From Gammaproteobacteria bacterium (GTDB lineage Bacteria > Pseudomonadota > Gammaproteobacteria > Xanthomonadales > Wenzhouxiangellaceae), in the NCBI GenBank assembly GCA_021772985.1, contig JAJFKX010000008.1:62001-126000 (forward strand): a stretch of DNA of 64,000 nt, in the 5' to 3' direction. How positions within the stretch are numbered: position 1 is the first letter of the stretch; every line of letters starts with the position of its first letter. Below are positions 45,554 to 54,317 of this stretch, piece after piece. The position numbers and the translations under genes are program-made. The notes under the pieces are model-generated. The model was not told the DNA's origin. It searched no databases and saw only the letters and a list, made by a program, of their open reading frames with translations.

Positions 45554-48316
45554 ATGGGGGTAGCTGATCAGCTGGCGTTAAGCCGGCTAAACTGGCCTGC
45601 AACCCAGCAACAGCTGGAACAGGGCGCGACCCTGATCACCGCCAATCGACGCCAGGCGCAGGTATTGCTGCTGCGCTACGCTGAGCAGCAGTCACAATCA
45701 GCCTGGGCCAGGCCAACGATTGTAGCCTGGCCCAGCTGGCAGCAACAGTTGTTTGAAAAAATTGGCTCGCAATATGCCTGGGACAAGCTGCTGCTGGAAG
45801 ACTATCAATGCGAATGGCTCTGGCAGCGAATTATCGACCGGGACAGTAACAGCGATGTGCTGTTAAACCGTACTGCGTGTTCCCAGGCAGCATTGACGGC
45901 CTGGCAATTGACCCAAGGTTTTAATCTGGGCGAACTGGAATTTAAGACTTATCAATCAGCAGAAACAACCGCATTTTTGCGCTGGGCCAAGCAGTACACT
46001 AAACGCCTGGAAAAGCTTCGGGCCGTTGATAAGGCCCAACTAAGTCGGGTGCTGCTGGACAGTTTGGGCCAGCAACTGTGGCAGCCACCGGAAGATTGTA
46101 TTGTTTATGGTTTTGAGCGTTGGTTGCCGGCGCAAAAGCAGTTGCTGCTGGCCATGCAATCCCAGGGTTGTCGGTTAAACGAACTGACGTTGACTGCTGG
46201 AACACCCAATCAAAAAGTCATTGCGGCCGCAGACCAAACGCAGGAGTTGATTCACGCCGCTAACTGGGCTAAACAGCAGTTTAGCTCGATATCGGTAGCC
46301 GATAGCTATAAACCGGTAGCAATTGTAATACCCGATTTGCACCTGCGCCGGGCCGAAGTGGAGTCGGTGCTGACAACTGTATTGCACCCACGTTGGGATG
46401 CCTTTTCACAGCCTGATATGGATGAGCATCGATTATTTGATATTTCAGCTGCAGTACAGTTGGCTGATGATCCTGTCATTGCATTGGCGTTCTGTTGGTT
46501 GTCATTGTTGCATGGGCAAGCGGCATTTTCCGTTTTCAGCAGGATTCTGCGCAGTCCTTTACTGGTAGCTGATGAATCCCAGGCTCGCGCCAGGCTCGAA
46601 ATCAAGCTGCGTGATCAGGGCATGGTGCAATTCAGGCTGACTGATGTGATGTTGTTGGCTGGTCAAAATCAGCAGCCATGGCATTGCCCGTTGTTGCAAC
46701 AGCAATTGAGAACCCTGGTGGAGGCCAGGAAGTGGTTTTTGCGACATTTGAACAGTAGCGAGTGGCAGCAGCATATCACCAGTTTGTTGGCCACCCTTGA
46801 ATGGCCGTTGGCATTACCCGATCAACAACCTTGTGCAGATATGGGTTTTGCATTACAGGAATCCTGGCAGCAGTTACTTGATCAATTCGAGCGCCTGACG
46901 GTGCGGGATGAGTTGTTGTCCGGGCCGGAAGTATTGCAATGGCTGCAACGGCTGGCACGTGGTATTCCACTACAGCGTGCCAGACCACATGCCTATGTAC
47001 AGGTGTTGGGTCTATTGGAAGCATTGGGACAGCGTTACAGCGCCGTGTGGGTGATCGGTATGAGCGCCAGTAATTGGCCGCCACCACCACAACCCAATCC
47101 ATTTTTACCGGTAGCATTGCAACGGCACTACGCCATGCCACAAGCCAGCGCCGAGCAGGAGTTGCAGTATGCGAAGCATGCCACTCGGTCGTTGCTGGCG
47201 ACCGCACCGGAGTTGGTATTCAGTTATCCATTAACGGCAAATGATGCAGCGCAATTACCCAGTCCGTTGATCCGCAATCTGGTGGCCGAAATACAGCAAC
47301 AGCCTGAAGCTCATAAGTATCCACATTGGCAGCACAGTTGGCAGCAGCGGCAGCTGGAAAGTTACCAGGACCCACACGTGCCACTATTAGCGGCGCCGAT
47401 AACCGATCTGCAGGATCAATATTTTGAAGACAGTTATACCCACGGAGGTAGTGGTTTATTAAAAGCCCAGGCGCAATGTCCATTTCAGGCCGTTGCAGCC
47501 TATCGCTTGGCAGCCAACCCGCTGGAGGAAGTGCGGCCTGGTATCAGTGCGCTGCAACATGGCAATATTATTCATGCTGTATTGCAGATTTTCTGGCAAA
47601 GCTATGTGCCGGAAAAGCTGTCCGATGTTTCGGCACGCGACATCAAATTGCGCCAATGCATTCAACACTGCCTGGAGCAAAACCCCATCGGATGTCTGCG
47701 TAATCCGCAATTGCAGCAAGCTTATGGTAACTACCTGCAGGGTATGCTGGGTAAATGGTTGGCTGTCGAGGCCACTCGAGCGGCCCCTTTCAGGGTTGTT
47801 GCACTGGAACAGGTCCGCAAGATTCAATTGGGTCCACTTAAACTCAAACTGCGCATCGACAGAATTGATGAGTTGGAGGATGGTGGCCTGGTGGTGATGG
47901 ACTACAAATCCGGAGCCGGAAATCCCAAGAATTGGTGTGACGAGCGTTTAACTGAACCGCAATTGCCGTTGTATGCATTGAACACCCAGCCACTGGGTGG
48001 GGTGGTATTCGCCAACCTGAAACCGGGACAGGCGCGCTTCCAGGGGTTTACTTTGGCAGAGCAGCAATTGCCGGGAGTGAAACCGCTTGGCCAGGGCCGC
48101 GGTGCATTGGATAAAAACTATACTGAATGGTCAGCCTTGCAAGCTGACTGGCAAACCCGTTTAGTCCAGTTGGCAGATGATTATCATCAGGGAGTGGCTA
48201 CGGTTGATCCGTATCAAAATGCCTGCCGGTTCTGCCGCAGGCAAAGCCTGTGCCGGATAAATACAACACAGCACAATATGCTCGTGGAAGGTATGACAGA
48301 GGACTCTCATGATTGA
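45554..48316 (+). CDS. AddB-like PD-(D/E)XK nuclease subunit with Fe-S cysteines
   Basis: A 920-aa DNA-repair protein resembling the AddB-type partner of an AddA-like helicase. The N-terminus (ATLITANRRQAQVLLLRY) has a degenerate helicase fold. The C-terminus has the nuclease motif (KLRIDRIDELEDGG then VVMDYKSG) and the QxxxY-like PQLPLYAL. Cys642 (CPFQA) together with Cys891, Cys894 and Cys900 (CRFCRRQSLC) match the four-cysteine iron-sulfur pattern that brackets this nuclease domain in AddB. It overlaps the helicase gene by 8 bp. The pair probably resects double-strand DNA ends for recombination, replacing or supplementing RecBCD. Confidence 0.88.
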   Translation: MGVADQLALSRLNWPATQQQLEQGATLITANRRQAQVLLLRYAEQQSQSAWARPTIVAWPSWQQQLFEKIGSQYAWDKLLLEDYQCEWLWQRIIDRDSNSDVLLNRTACSQAALTAWQLTQGFNLGELEFKTYQSAETTAFLRWAKQYTKRLEKLRAVDKAQLSRVLLDSLGQQLWQPPEDCIVYGFERWLPAQKQLLLAMQSQGCRLNELTLTAGTPNQKVIAAADQTQELIHAANWAKQQFSSISVADSYKPVAIVIPDLHLRRAEVESVLTTVLHPRWDAFSQPDMDEHRLFDISAAVQLADDPVIALAFCWLSLLHGQAAFSVFSRILRSPLLVADESQARARLEIKLRDQGMVQFRLTDVMLLAGQNQQPWHCPLLQQQLRTLVEARKWFLRHLNSSEWQQHITSLLATLEWPLALPDQQPCADMGFALQESWQQLLDQFERLTVRDELLSGPEVLQWLQRLARGIPLQRARPHAYVQVLGLLEALGQRYSAVWVIGMSASNWPPPPQPNPFLPVALQRHYAMPQASAEQELQYAKHATRSLLATAPELVFSYPLTANDAAQLPSPLIRNLVAEIQQQPEAHKYPHWQHSWQQRQLESYQDPHVPLLAAPITDLQDQYFEDSYTHGGSGLLKAQAQCPFQAVAAYRLAANPLEEVRPGISALQHGNIIHAVLQIFWQSYVPEKLSDVSARDIKLRQCIQHCLEQNPIGCLRNPQLQQAYGNYLQGMLGKWLAVEATRAAPFRVVALEQVRKIQLGPLKLKLRIDRIDELEDGGLVVMDYKSGAGNPKNWCDERLTEPQLPLYALNTQPLGGVVFANLKPGQARFQGFTLAEQQLPGVKPLGQGRGALDKNYTEWSALQADWQTRLVQLADDYHQGVATVDPYQNACRFCRRQSLCRINTTQHNMLVEGMTEDSHD

Positions 48317-51300
48317 TGTTCGTTTGCCCAGCGATCATGATCAACGCGAGGCAGCGTTGGATGTCAACCGCTCATTTATTGTGCAGGCACCTGCCGGATC
48401 AGGTAAAACCGGGCTGTTGACCCAACGATTCCTCGCCTTGCTGGCAGTTGCCCGGCAGCCGGAAGATATTCTCGCGATTACCTTTACACGTAAAGCCCGT
48501 GGTGAAATGCTGGAAAGGGTACTTGCCGCCCTGGAAATGGCAGCAGACCCACCGATGGAACCGCTGACCGATAATTTCCAGCAGCAATTGCTGAGGTTGG
48601 CCAAACGTGCGCTGGCCCGATCGGAAGAACTAGGCTGGTGTTTACTGCAACAGCCTAGCCGCCTGCGGATTTTGACCATCGACGCCTTCAATGCCAGCTT
48701 GACACGGCAATTACCGATATTAAGTCAATATGGTGCACAACCACAGGTTGTGGATAACGCAGAAAGGCTCTACCGGCAGGCGGTTCGCCAAGTGCTGGTG
48801 GGCGAGCATTTGTCGATCGATCAACAGCAACAAGTGCATGCAGTGCTGACACATACCGGTTTCCAGCATGAAACACTGGAAGCCACATTGGTAGCGATGC
48901 TGAATAAGCGCGAGCAATGGTTGGATTTGCTGGCTGTTGACGCTAATGATCGGAGCGATCGTAAGCGCTTGGAGCAGGTGCTGGCATTAATCGTTGAAGA
49001 GCACCTGCAGATGCTGCAGCCAGCGGGCGGTGGCATATGGGCCGAGCTAGTCGAGCTGGGTGAATATGCAGCCCGGCAAAGCCGGTTACTGGATAAACGC
49101 TGGTTGTCGGATACAGCGATCGAACGGCTGGCAGGCATTCAGCAGACACCGACCACAAGCAGCCGGAATTTACCTCAGTGGAAGGCGCTCACGGAACTGG
49201 TGCTGACCAGTGGTGGAAAGCCCGGTTTGCGCACCAGCAGAGGCGTGCAGAAGCAGCTTGGTTTTCCGGAGAAAAATTCTCAAAAAGCGCGCATGCAGGT
49301 CTTGCTGGAACAACTTTGTGATCAACCGGCATTGGTTGAACAGTTAATTGCCCTGCGGTATTTGCCCGATCCACATTATCCTGATAAGCAATGGCGGATT
49401 CTGCAACCCATGCTGGATACTCTGCAGTTATGTCTGGCCGAGTTGCTGCTGGTTTTTCGTGAGCAGGGCATGGTAGATCATAATGAAATGGCTGCCCGCG
49501 CCCTACAGGCGTTATCGGTTGATGACCAGCATAGCGATACAGACTCACCAAGCGATCTGGCTTTGCAACTGGACGCCAGAATTGCCCATATTCTGGTTGA
49601 TGAATTTCAAGATACCTCTATCGGCCAGCTGCAGTTGCTGCAAAAACTGACCAGAGGCTGGCAGTCGCAGGATGGCAACAGCCTGTTTCTAGTCGGTGAT
49701 CCAATGCAGTCGATTTACCGATTTCGCAAAGCCGAGGTCGGGATTTTTTTGTCTGTATGGCAACAGGGGCTGGGTGATTTGTCATTAGAGCAATTACAGT
49801 TAAGCGTTAATTTCCGTACCCAGCAGGCGTTGCTGGAGTGGTGCAACAGTGCTTTCCAGTCGGTGCTGCCTGCCAGTGATGATCTGGATGCTGGAGCGGT
49901 TCGCTGGGCACCATCCGAAGCATGGCATTCGGTCAGCACTGCCCAGGCTGTCGGGGTTTATCTACAGCCGGAAAAAAACCAGACAGCAGAAGCCGGGCAA
50001 CTGCTTGAACTGGTGCGGCAGGCCTTACAACGTGATACCCGGCAGATAGCCATCCTGGTACGCCGTCGCAGGGATGCGACCGATATTCTGGCAGCATTGC
50101 GTGCGGCGAACATTGCCTACCAGGCGGTAGATATGGCGTCATTGGAGCAGACTGCTGAAATTCGCGACCTGCTGGCTTTGACCCAGGCACTGGTACACCC
50201 GGGTGACAGGTTGTCCTGGCTTAGTGTGTTGCGGGCCCCCTGGTGTGGGTTGGAACTGGCAGAATTACTGCCGCTGGCCGAGTTGGGTCATGCACAGGGT
50301 TTGACCTTGGTTGATTTAGATGAATTTGACCCGGTGACACGTCAGCGGCTGGCGCGGGTATTGTCGGTATTGCAGGCCGCAGTTGCCAACCGGCAAAAGC
50401 TGAGTTTGCGGCAATTGATCACACACACCTGGCAGCAGTTGGGTGGGCCGGCCTGTTATGCGTCGAATGCAGCTTTGGATAATGCTGAACGTTTTCTGGA
50501 GCAGTTGGACAATGAATCTGTTGCCGGTGATCTGGATGACCCCCTGCAATTGGAACAGCAGTTAACCCGCATTTACGCCACTCCAGATACCCGCCCTGAA
50601 GCCGCCAGGGTGCAAGTGATGACCATCCACAAAGCCAAGGGTCTTGAATTTGACGAGGTGATTCTGCCTGGTTTAGGAAATCCAATCCGCCATAGCAATA
50701 ACGATCAGCCATTGTTGATCAGTGAGTCGCGGCCGGTGGCCAATACCAATGGTTTGTTGCTGGGTATGCGCCAGTCTGTTGATAGTTCGGTGCCAGATCC
50801 GGTTTATCAATTTATCAACCGGCTACACAGGCAACGCCAGGAAAACGAAGCTCGTCGACTACTGTACGTGGCTGCTACCCGGGCCCGGCAGCGATTGCAC
50901 CTGCTCGGTCATCTGGACCCCAAAGTTGAGCAACCACCGAAAAACTCACCAATGGAATGGCTATGGCTGTTGGTCGAAGATAGTGCGCAAACAGCAGCTT
51001 TATCTGAGCTTGGTGGGTTGCCGTCACCAGCATCACAGGCACTATCTCGATTGCCGGCAGACTGGCAGCCGTTACCCGCCCATGAAGATAAAATAGTGCC
51101 GGATACACAGGCTGTTATGAGTATTGCTGAATTGTCACTGGAAAACCTGTTGCCCGATTCGCCGGTGGCGGCTGCCATCGGACGGGTAGTGCATCGAGGG
51201 CTCGAGGCATTGGTGAAATATGGCGAAGACTGGTGGCAGCAGCTGGATCAGTCTGAATGGGCTGAATTGCAGTTACAACGTGAAGGGTTAATGACTGAGC

Positions 51301-51674
51301 TGCAGGTGACAGCCAGGCAGCAAATACTGATGGCCATGAATAACACCCTCCAGGACGAAACCGGACGCTGGCTGCTGCAATCGCATACAGAGTCGGTTTG
51401 TGAATTTGCCATCAGCTATTTTCAACAGGGCCGGTTAGCGTCTGCAATTATAGATAGAACGTTCGTTGATGAGAATGATGTGCGTTGGATTATTGATTAC
51501 AAAACAGGCTTGCATCAGGGGGGTGATGTTCAGGTTTACATTCACCAGCAGGTTCAACGCTATCGGCCGCAGATGGATAAGTATCGGCGATTGATGAGTG
51601 TTATTGACAGGCGGGATATGAAAGTGGGTTTGTATTTTCCTTTGTTGCAACAGTTTGTGCTGATTGAGGCTTAA
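48309..51674 (+). CDS. AddA-like UvrD-family helicase-nuclease
   Basis: A 1,121-aa superfamily 1 helicase with C-terminal nuclease. Motifs in order: QAPAGSGKTGLLTQRFL (Walker A), ITFTRKARGEML (Ia), VDEFQDTS (II), VGDPMQSIYRFRKAE (III), VNFRTQ (IV), MTIHKAKGLEFDEVILPG (V) and YVAATRARQRLHLLG (VI). The terminal domain has WIIDYKTG and the QVYIHQQVQRYRPQ motif, a RecB/AddA-type nuclease. GAGGA lies 6 nt before the ATG, and the start overlaps the AddB-like gene by 8 bp, so the two are coupled. Together they form an AddAB-type end-processing complex. Confidence 0.92.
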   Translation: MIDVRLPSDHDQREAALDVNRSFIVQAPAGSGKTGLLTQRFLALLAVARQPEDILAITFTRKARGEMLERVLAALEMAADPPMEPLTDNFQQQLLRLAKRALARSEELGWCLLQQPSRLRILTIDAFNASLTRQLPILSQYGAQPQVVDNAERLYRQAVRQVLVGEHLSIDQQQQVHAVLTHTGFQHETLEATLVAMLNKREQWLDLLAVDANDRSDRKRLEQVLALIVEEHLQMLQPAGGGIWAELVELGEYAARQSRLLDKRWLSDTAIERLAGIQQTPTTSSRNLPQWKALTELVLTSGGKPGLRTSRGVQKQLGFPEKNSQKARMQVLLEQLCDQPALVEQLIALRYLPDPHYPDKQWRILQPMLDTLQLCLAELLLVFREQGMVDHNEMAARALQALSVDDQHSDTDSPSDLALQLDARIAHILVDEFQDTSIGQLQLLQKLTRGWQSQDGNSLFLVGDPMQSIYRFRKAEVGIFLSVWQQGLGDLSLEQLQLSVNFRTQQALLEWCNSAFQSVLPASDDLDAGAVRWAPSEAWHSVSTAQAVGVYLQPEKNQTAEAGQLLELVRQALQRDTRQIAILVRRRRDATDILAALRAANIAYQAVDMASLEQTAEIRDLLALTQALVHPGDRLSWLSVLRAPWCGLELAELLPLAELGHAQGLTLVDLDEFDPVTRQRLARVLSVLQAAVANRQKLSLRQLITHTWQQLGGPACYASNAALDNAERFLEQLDNESVAGDLDDPLQLEQQLTRIYATPDTRPEAARVQVMTIHKAKGLEFDEVILPGLGNPIRHSNNDQPLLISESRPVANTNGLLLGMRQSVDSSVPDPVYQFINRLHRQRQENEARRLLYVAATRARQRLHLLGHLDPKVEQPPKNSPMEWLWLLVEDSAQTAALSELGGLPSPASQALSRLPADWQPLPAHEDKIVPDTQAVMSIAELSLENLLPDSPVAAAIGRVVHRGLEALVKYGEDWWQQLDQSEWAELQLQREGLMTELQVTARQQILMAMNNTLQDETGRWLLQSHTESVCEFAISYFQQGRLASAIIDRTFVDENDVRWIIDYKTGLHQGGDVQVYIHQQVQRYRPQMDKYRRLMSVIDRRDMKVGLYFPLLQQFVLIEA

Positions 51675-51857
51675 ATCACACAGTGATTGAATTTGAAATG
51701 GTTATGCAAGCTAATCGATTCGGATAAGCTAAATCAAGAAAAAGTTGAGCTTGCTGTAGAGATCAATAGGGCATTCAAAATGTAGGTTGCAGATTAGAAT
51801 GAACGCTTACTTGCATGGTTATGATAATTTGTTCAAATCATATCGCAGGGTTAAATC

Positions 51858-52631
51858 TTGGATTATATAAAGACAAATAAAGCATCCTGGGATAAACGAA
51901 CAGGGACCCATGTCACATCAAAATTTTATGATGTGAAGGGTTTTCTTGAAGGGAAATGTGTTTTAAACAGTATCGAGCTATCAGAGCTTGGTGATGTGAG
52001 TGGAAAGGAATTATTGCATCTCCAATGCCATTTTGGTCTTGATACATTGTCCTGGGCAAGACGCGGCGCTGTTGTCACGGGAGTGGATCTATCATCGGCA
52101 GCTATAGCTATGGCAAACGAGATAAAAGCTAAAGCGGGATTAAAGGCAACATTTATTTGCTCTGATCTTTACCATTATGGTGCAATTGCGAACACAGCCT
52201 ACGATATTGTTTTTACGTCGTATGGCGTAGTCTGCTGGCTTCCGTGCATAAAGCAATGGGCTGAAGTGGTGACGAAATCTCTGAATCCTGGTGGCACATT
52301 CTATATGGCAGAATTTCATCCGGTTTATGACATAGCGGCAGGCTATTCATATTTTCATAATTCACAACCGGATATAACAGCCGAGGGGACCTACACTGAA
52401 AATAATAGTGGAGAAAAGTCGACATTTGTCACTTGGACACACCCACTCAGTGACGTTATCAATGCGCTAATTTCTGCAGGAATCAAAATAGAACAACTTA
52501 ATGAATATCCATACAGTCCATATAACTGTTTCGACGGAATGGAAGAGCGTGAGCAGGGTAAGTTTTATATTTCACAAGCGGGTCATGATATTCCTTTGAT
52601 CTATACCATCAAAGGAACAAAGTCTGCATAA
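51858..52631 (+). CDS. Class I SAM-dependent methyltransferase
   Basis: A 257-aa cytoplasmic methyltransferase. The SAM-binding site is seen in ELLHLQCHFGLDTLSWARRGAVVTGVDLSSAAIAMAN (glycine loop replaced by QCHFG). FICSDLYHY follows and the acidic loop is YDIVFTSYGVVCWLP. The start is TTG at 51858 with CAGGG 7 nt upstream. The acceptor substrate is unknown; related proteins act on small molecules. It is noticeably more AT-rich than the surrounding repair genes, as is its next neighbour, so horizontal acquisition is possible. Confidence 0.85.
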   Translation: MDYIKTNKASWDKRTGTHVTSKFYDVKGFLEGKCVLNSIELSELGDVSGKELLHLQCHFGLDTLSWARRGAVVTGVDLSSAAIAMANEIKAKAGLKATFICSDLYHYGAIANTAYDIVFTSYGVVCWLPCIKQWAEVVTKSLNPGGTFYMAEFHPVYDIAAGYSYFHNSQPDITAEGTYTENNSGEKSTFVTWTHPLSDVINALISAGIKIEQLNEYPYSPYNCFDGMEEREQGKFYISQAGHDIPLIYTIKGTKSA

Positions 52632-52816
52632 AAAGGGATTCTATGCGGTCGTATTCAGCAAAGCTGTTGGACATGAATATCGATAATTTCGACCTTTGAT
52701 ATTTATACTTTGGGGGTTTAATAGGTATGAGTATTCCATGCTTTGTTGGTTCGCCACTGTTAAACCTTTGAAGCTGAGCCAACATCGAATGTTGCTCAAG
52801 CTGCGGAGCACTGAGT

Positions 52817-54076
52817 ATGTATAATTCAAAATTTTTTGTGCGGATGTTTGTCGTCATCTGCTTTTTTTCATCTTTTGCACAGGCAGATGAGCAGACTGAA
52901 TTAAAGACTCTGCTGAAAAACAACACTTATGCAATCAAGTTCGACAATGGTTCACTCAATGGTCCTGGTGCAGATCTTATTTTAGAGCTGGCTGAAAACA
53001 CTCAGTTCGTTGCTTTAGGCGAAGAACATAATAACTTTGATATTCCAGGCATCACTACCGCCTTGTTTGAAGCTTTGCATAAACGCTATGGCTATCAATA
53101 CTTTATGACCGAGCAAGATCCTGTGATGATGGAATTGCTCTCAAACAGTCCAGCGAGGGGCGATTTGGAAAAAATCAGTGCTTTGGCTAAGGCTTACCCA
53201 ATGGGCTTAACCTTTATTTCTGATCAAGAACTTAAAATGCTGGCTGACCTGGGTCGTATTTCAACTGCCGATCATGATGTAATTTGGGGTTGCGACCAGG
53301 GTTCCGGGGTAACGCATACTTTAGATCAGCTATTAGTAGAACTGGAAGATCAGCAAGCGATAGCAGCCGTAGGTGAATTTCGGGAACTTGCAGCGCAACA
53401 AGAAACAGTCAGAGACTATAGCAGCGGACATTTTATGTACGACGCTGAGCTTAAAGACTTGGTTCACCTAAAAGCCAAGGTGAATGCCGGCAAAGGCACG
53501 CATGCGGCATGGTTAATGGACGTGCTGGTCAATTCCAGCAGGATTTTTGATTTTTACAAAAATGGCAATAAAAACATTTTGCCGGGATATTACGAGAACA
53601 ATCGATTTCGCGAACAGCACTTGAAGGATTTGTGTCTGGCAAAATACCGTGCGATAGAGCCATCGAACCCTTTACCTAAAGCACTGATGAAATTCGGAAG
53701 CTGGCATATTTATGAAGGTTTGAGTCCTACCCGAATTCATACCATTGGTGACTTTTTCTCCAACGTCGCCCAATTCAATAACCAGAAATTTCTATCGGTA
53801 CACTTTTCTTCGCGTCCGCAGGAACCGGAAAAAAATATGCAACACCTCGGTTTTATCTGGCCTTTTATCCAGGACTTGCCTGCAGATGAATTTGCCGTGG
53901 TTGATCTAAGGGCTTTCCGCGAGTATCCGAACCGGATTCTTATTGAAAACACACAAGGAGAAGAATGGGGCAAAACGTATAAAGAAAGCTACCGTCGTCT
54001 TGTGTATGGATATGACTTGATCTTTTTTGTTGGAAATACCAAAGCAGCCACTTTTGAAATTGTTCCAGGAAAATAA
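52817..54076 (+). CDS. Exported EreA/ChaN-superfamily-like protein
   Basis: A 419-aa protein with signal peptide (VRMFVVICFFSSFAQAD). The segment FVALGEEHNNFDIPGITTALFEAL resembles the LGE.H motif of erythromycin-esterase, ChaN and TIKI-type proteins. Further motifs TEQDPVMM, IWGCDQ and KFGSWHIYEG fit the catalytic glutamate/histidine arrangement of that fold. Substrate is unknown and the family call is by motif only. The AT-rich composition resembles the preceding methyltransferase gene, but 185 bp separates them, so an operon is not certain. Confidence 0.65.
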   Translation: MYNSKFFVRMFVVICFFSSFAQADEQTELKTLLKNNTYAIKFDNGSLNGPGADLILELAENTQFVALGEEHNNFDIPGITTALFEALHKRYGYQYFMTEQDPVMMELLSNSPARGDLEKISALAKAYPMGLTFISDQELKMLADLGRISTADHDVIWGCDQGSGVTHTLDQLLVELEDQQAIAAVGEFRELAAQQETVRDYSSGHFMYDAELKDLVHLKAKVNAGKGTHAAWLMDVLVNSSRIFDFYKNGNKNILPGYYENNRFREQHLKDLCLAKYRAIEPSNPLPKALMKFGSWHIYEGLSPTRIHTIGDFFSNVAQFNNQKFLSVHFSSRPQEPEKNMQHLGFIWPFIQDLPADEFAVVDLRAFREYPNRILIENTQGEEWGKTYKESYRRLVYGYDLIFFVGNTKAATFEIVPGK

Positions 54077-54085
54077 ACAATCATA

Positions 54086-54114
54086 CCGAGCGGACCGAGA
54101 ACCCGAGAGCCGAG
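54086..54114 (+). repeat. Four closely spaced CCGAG motifs
   Basis: CCGAG occurs at 54086, 54095, 54103 and 54110, with intervals of 9, 8 and 7 nt, just after the stop of the EreA-like gene. It may be chance, or a degenerate short tandem repeat. No protein is encoded. Confidence 0.5.
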
Positions 54115-54317
54115 ACACTTATAATATTAGCAAGCCTTATTATCGGTGTTTGATTCAAAAACCAAGCTGGTAGTTTGTTAATTTTCCAATAGCCAAACAA
54201 AAGTTATCGGCAGCTATCGCATTCATTGAGTATTTGGGCCAGTCAGGCCCATTTACAGTGATTGCTCGCTATCAATTACGTTAAAGTATGCATCATCAAA
54301 CCAGCCAGGAAACCGCC

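Noticed and set aside
46776-47207. Minus-strand 143-aa frame inside the AddB-like gene
   Set aside because: Antisense shadow of a strongly conserved gene.
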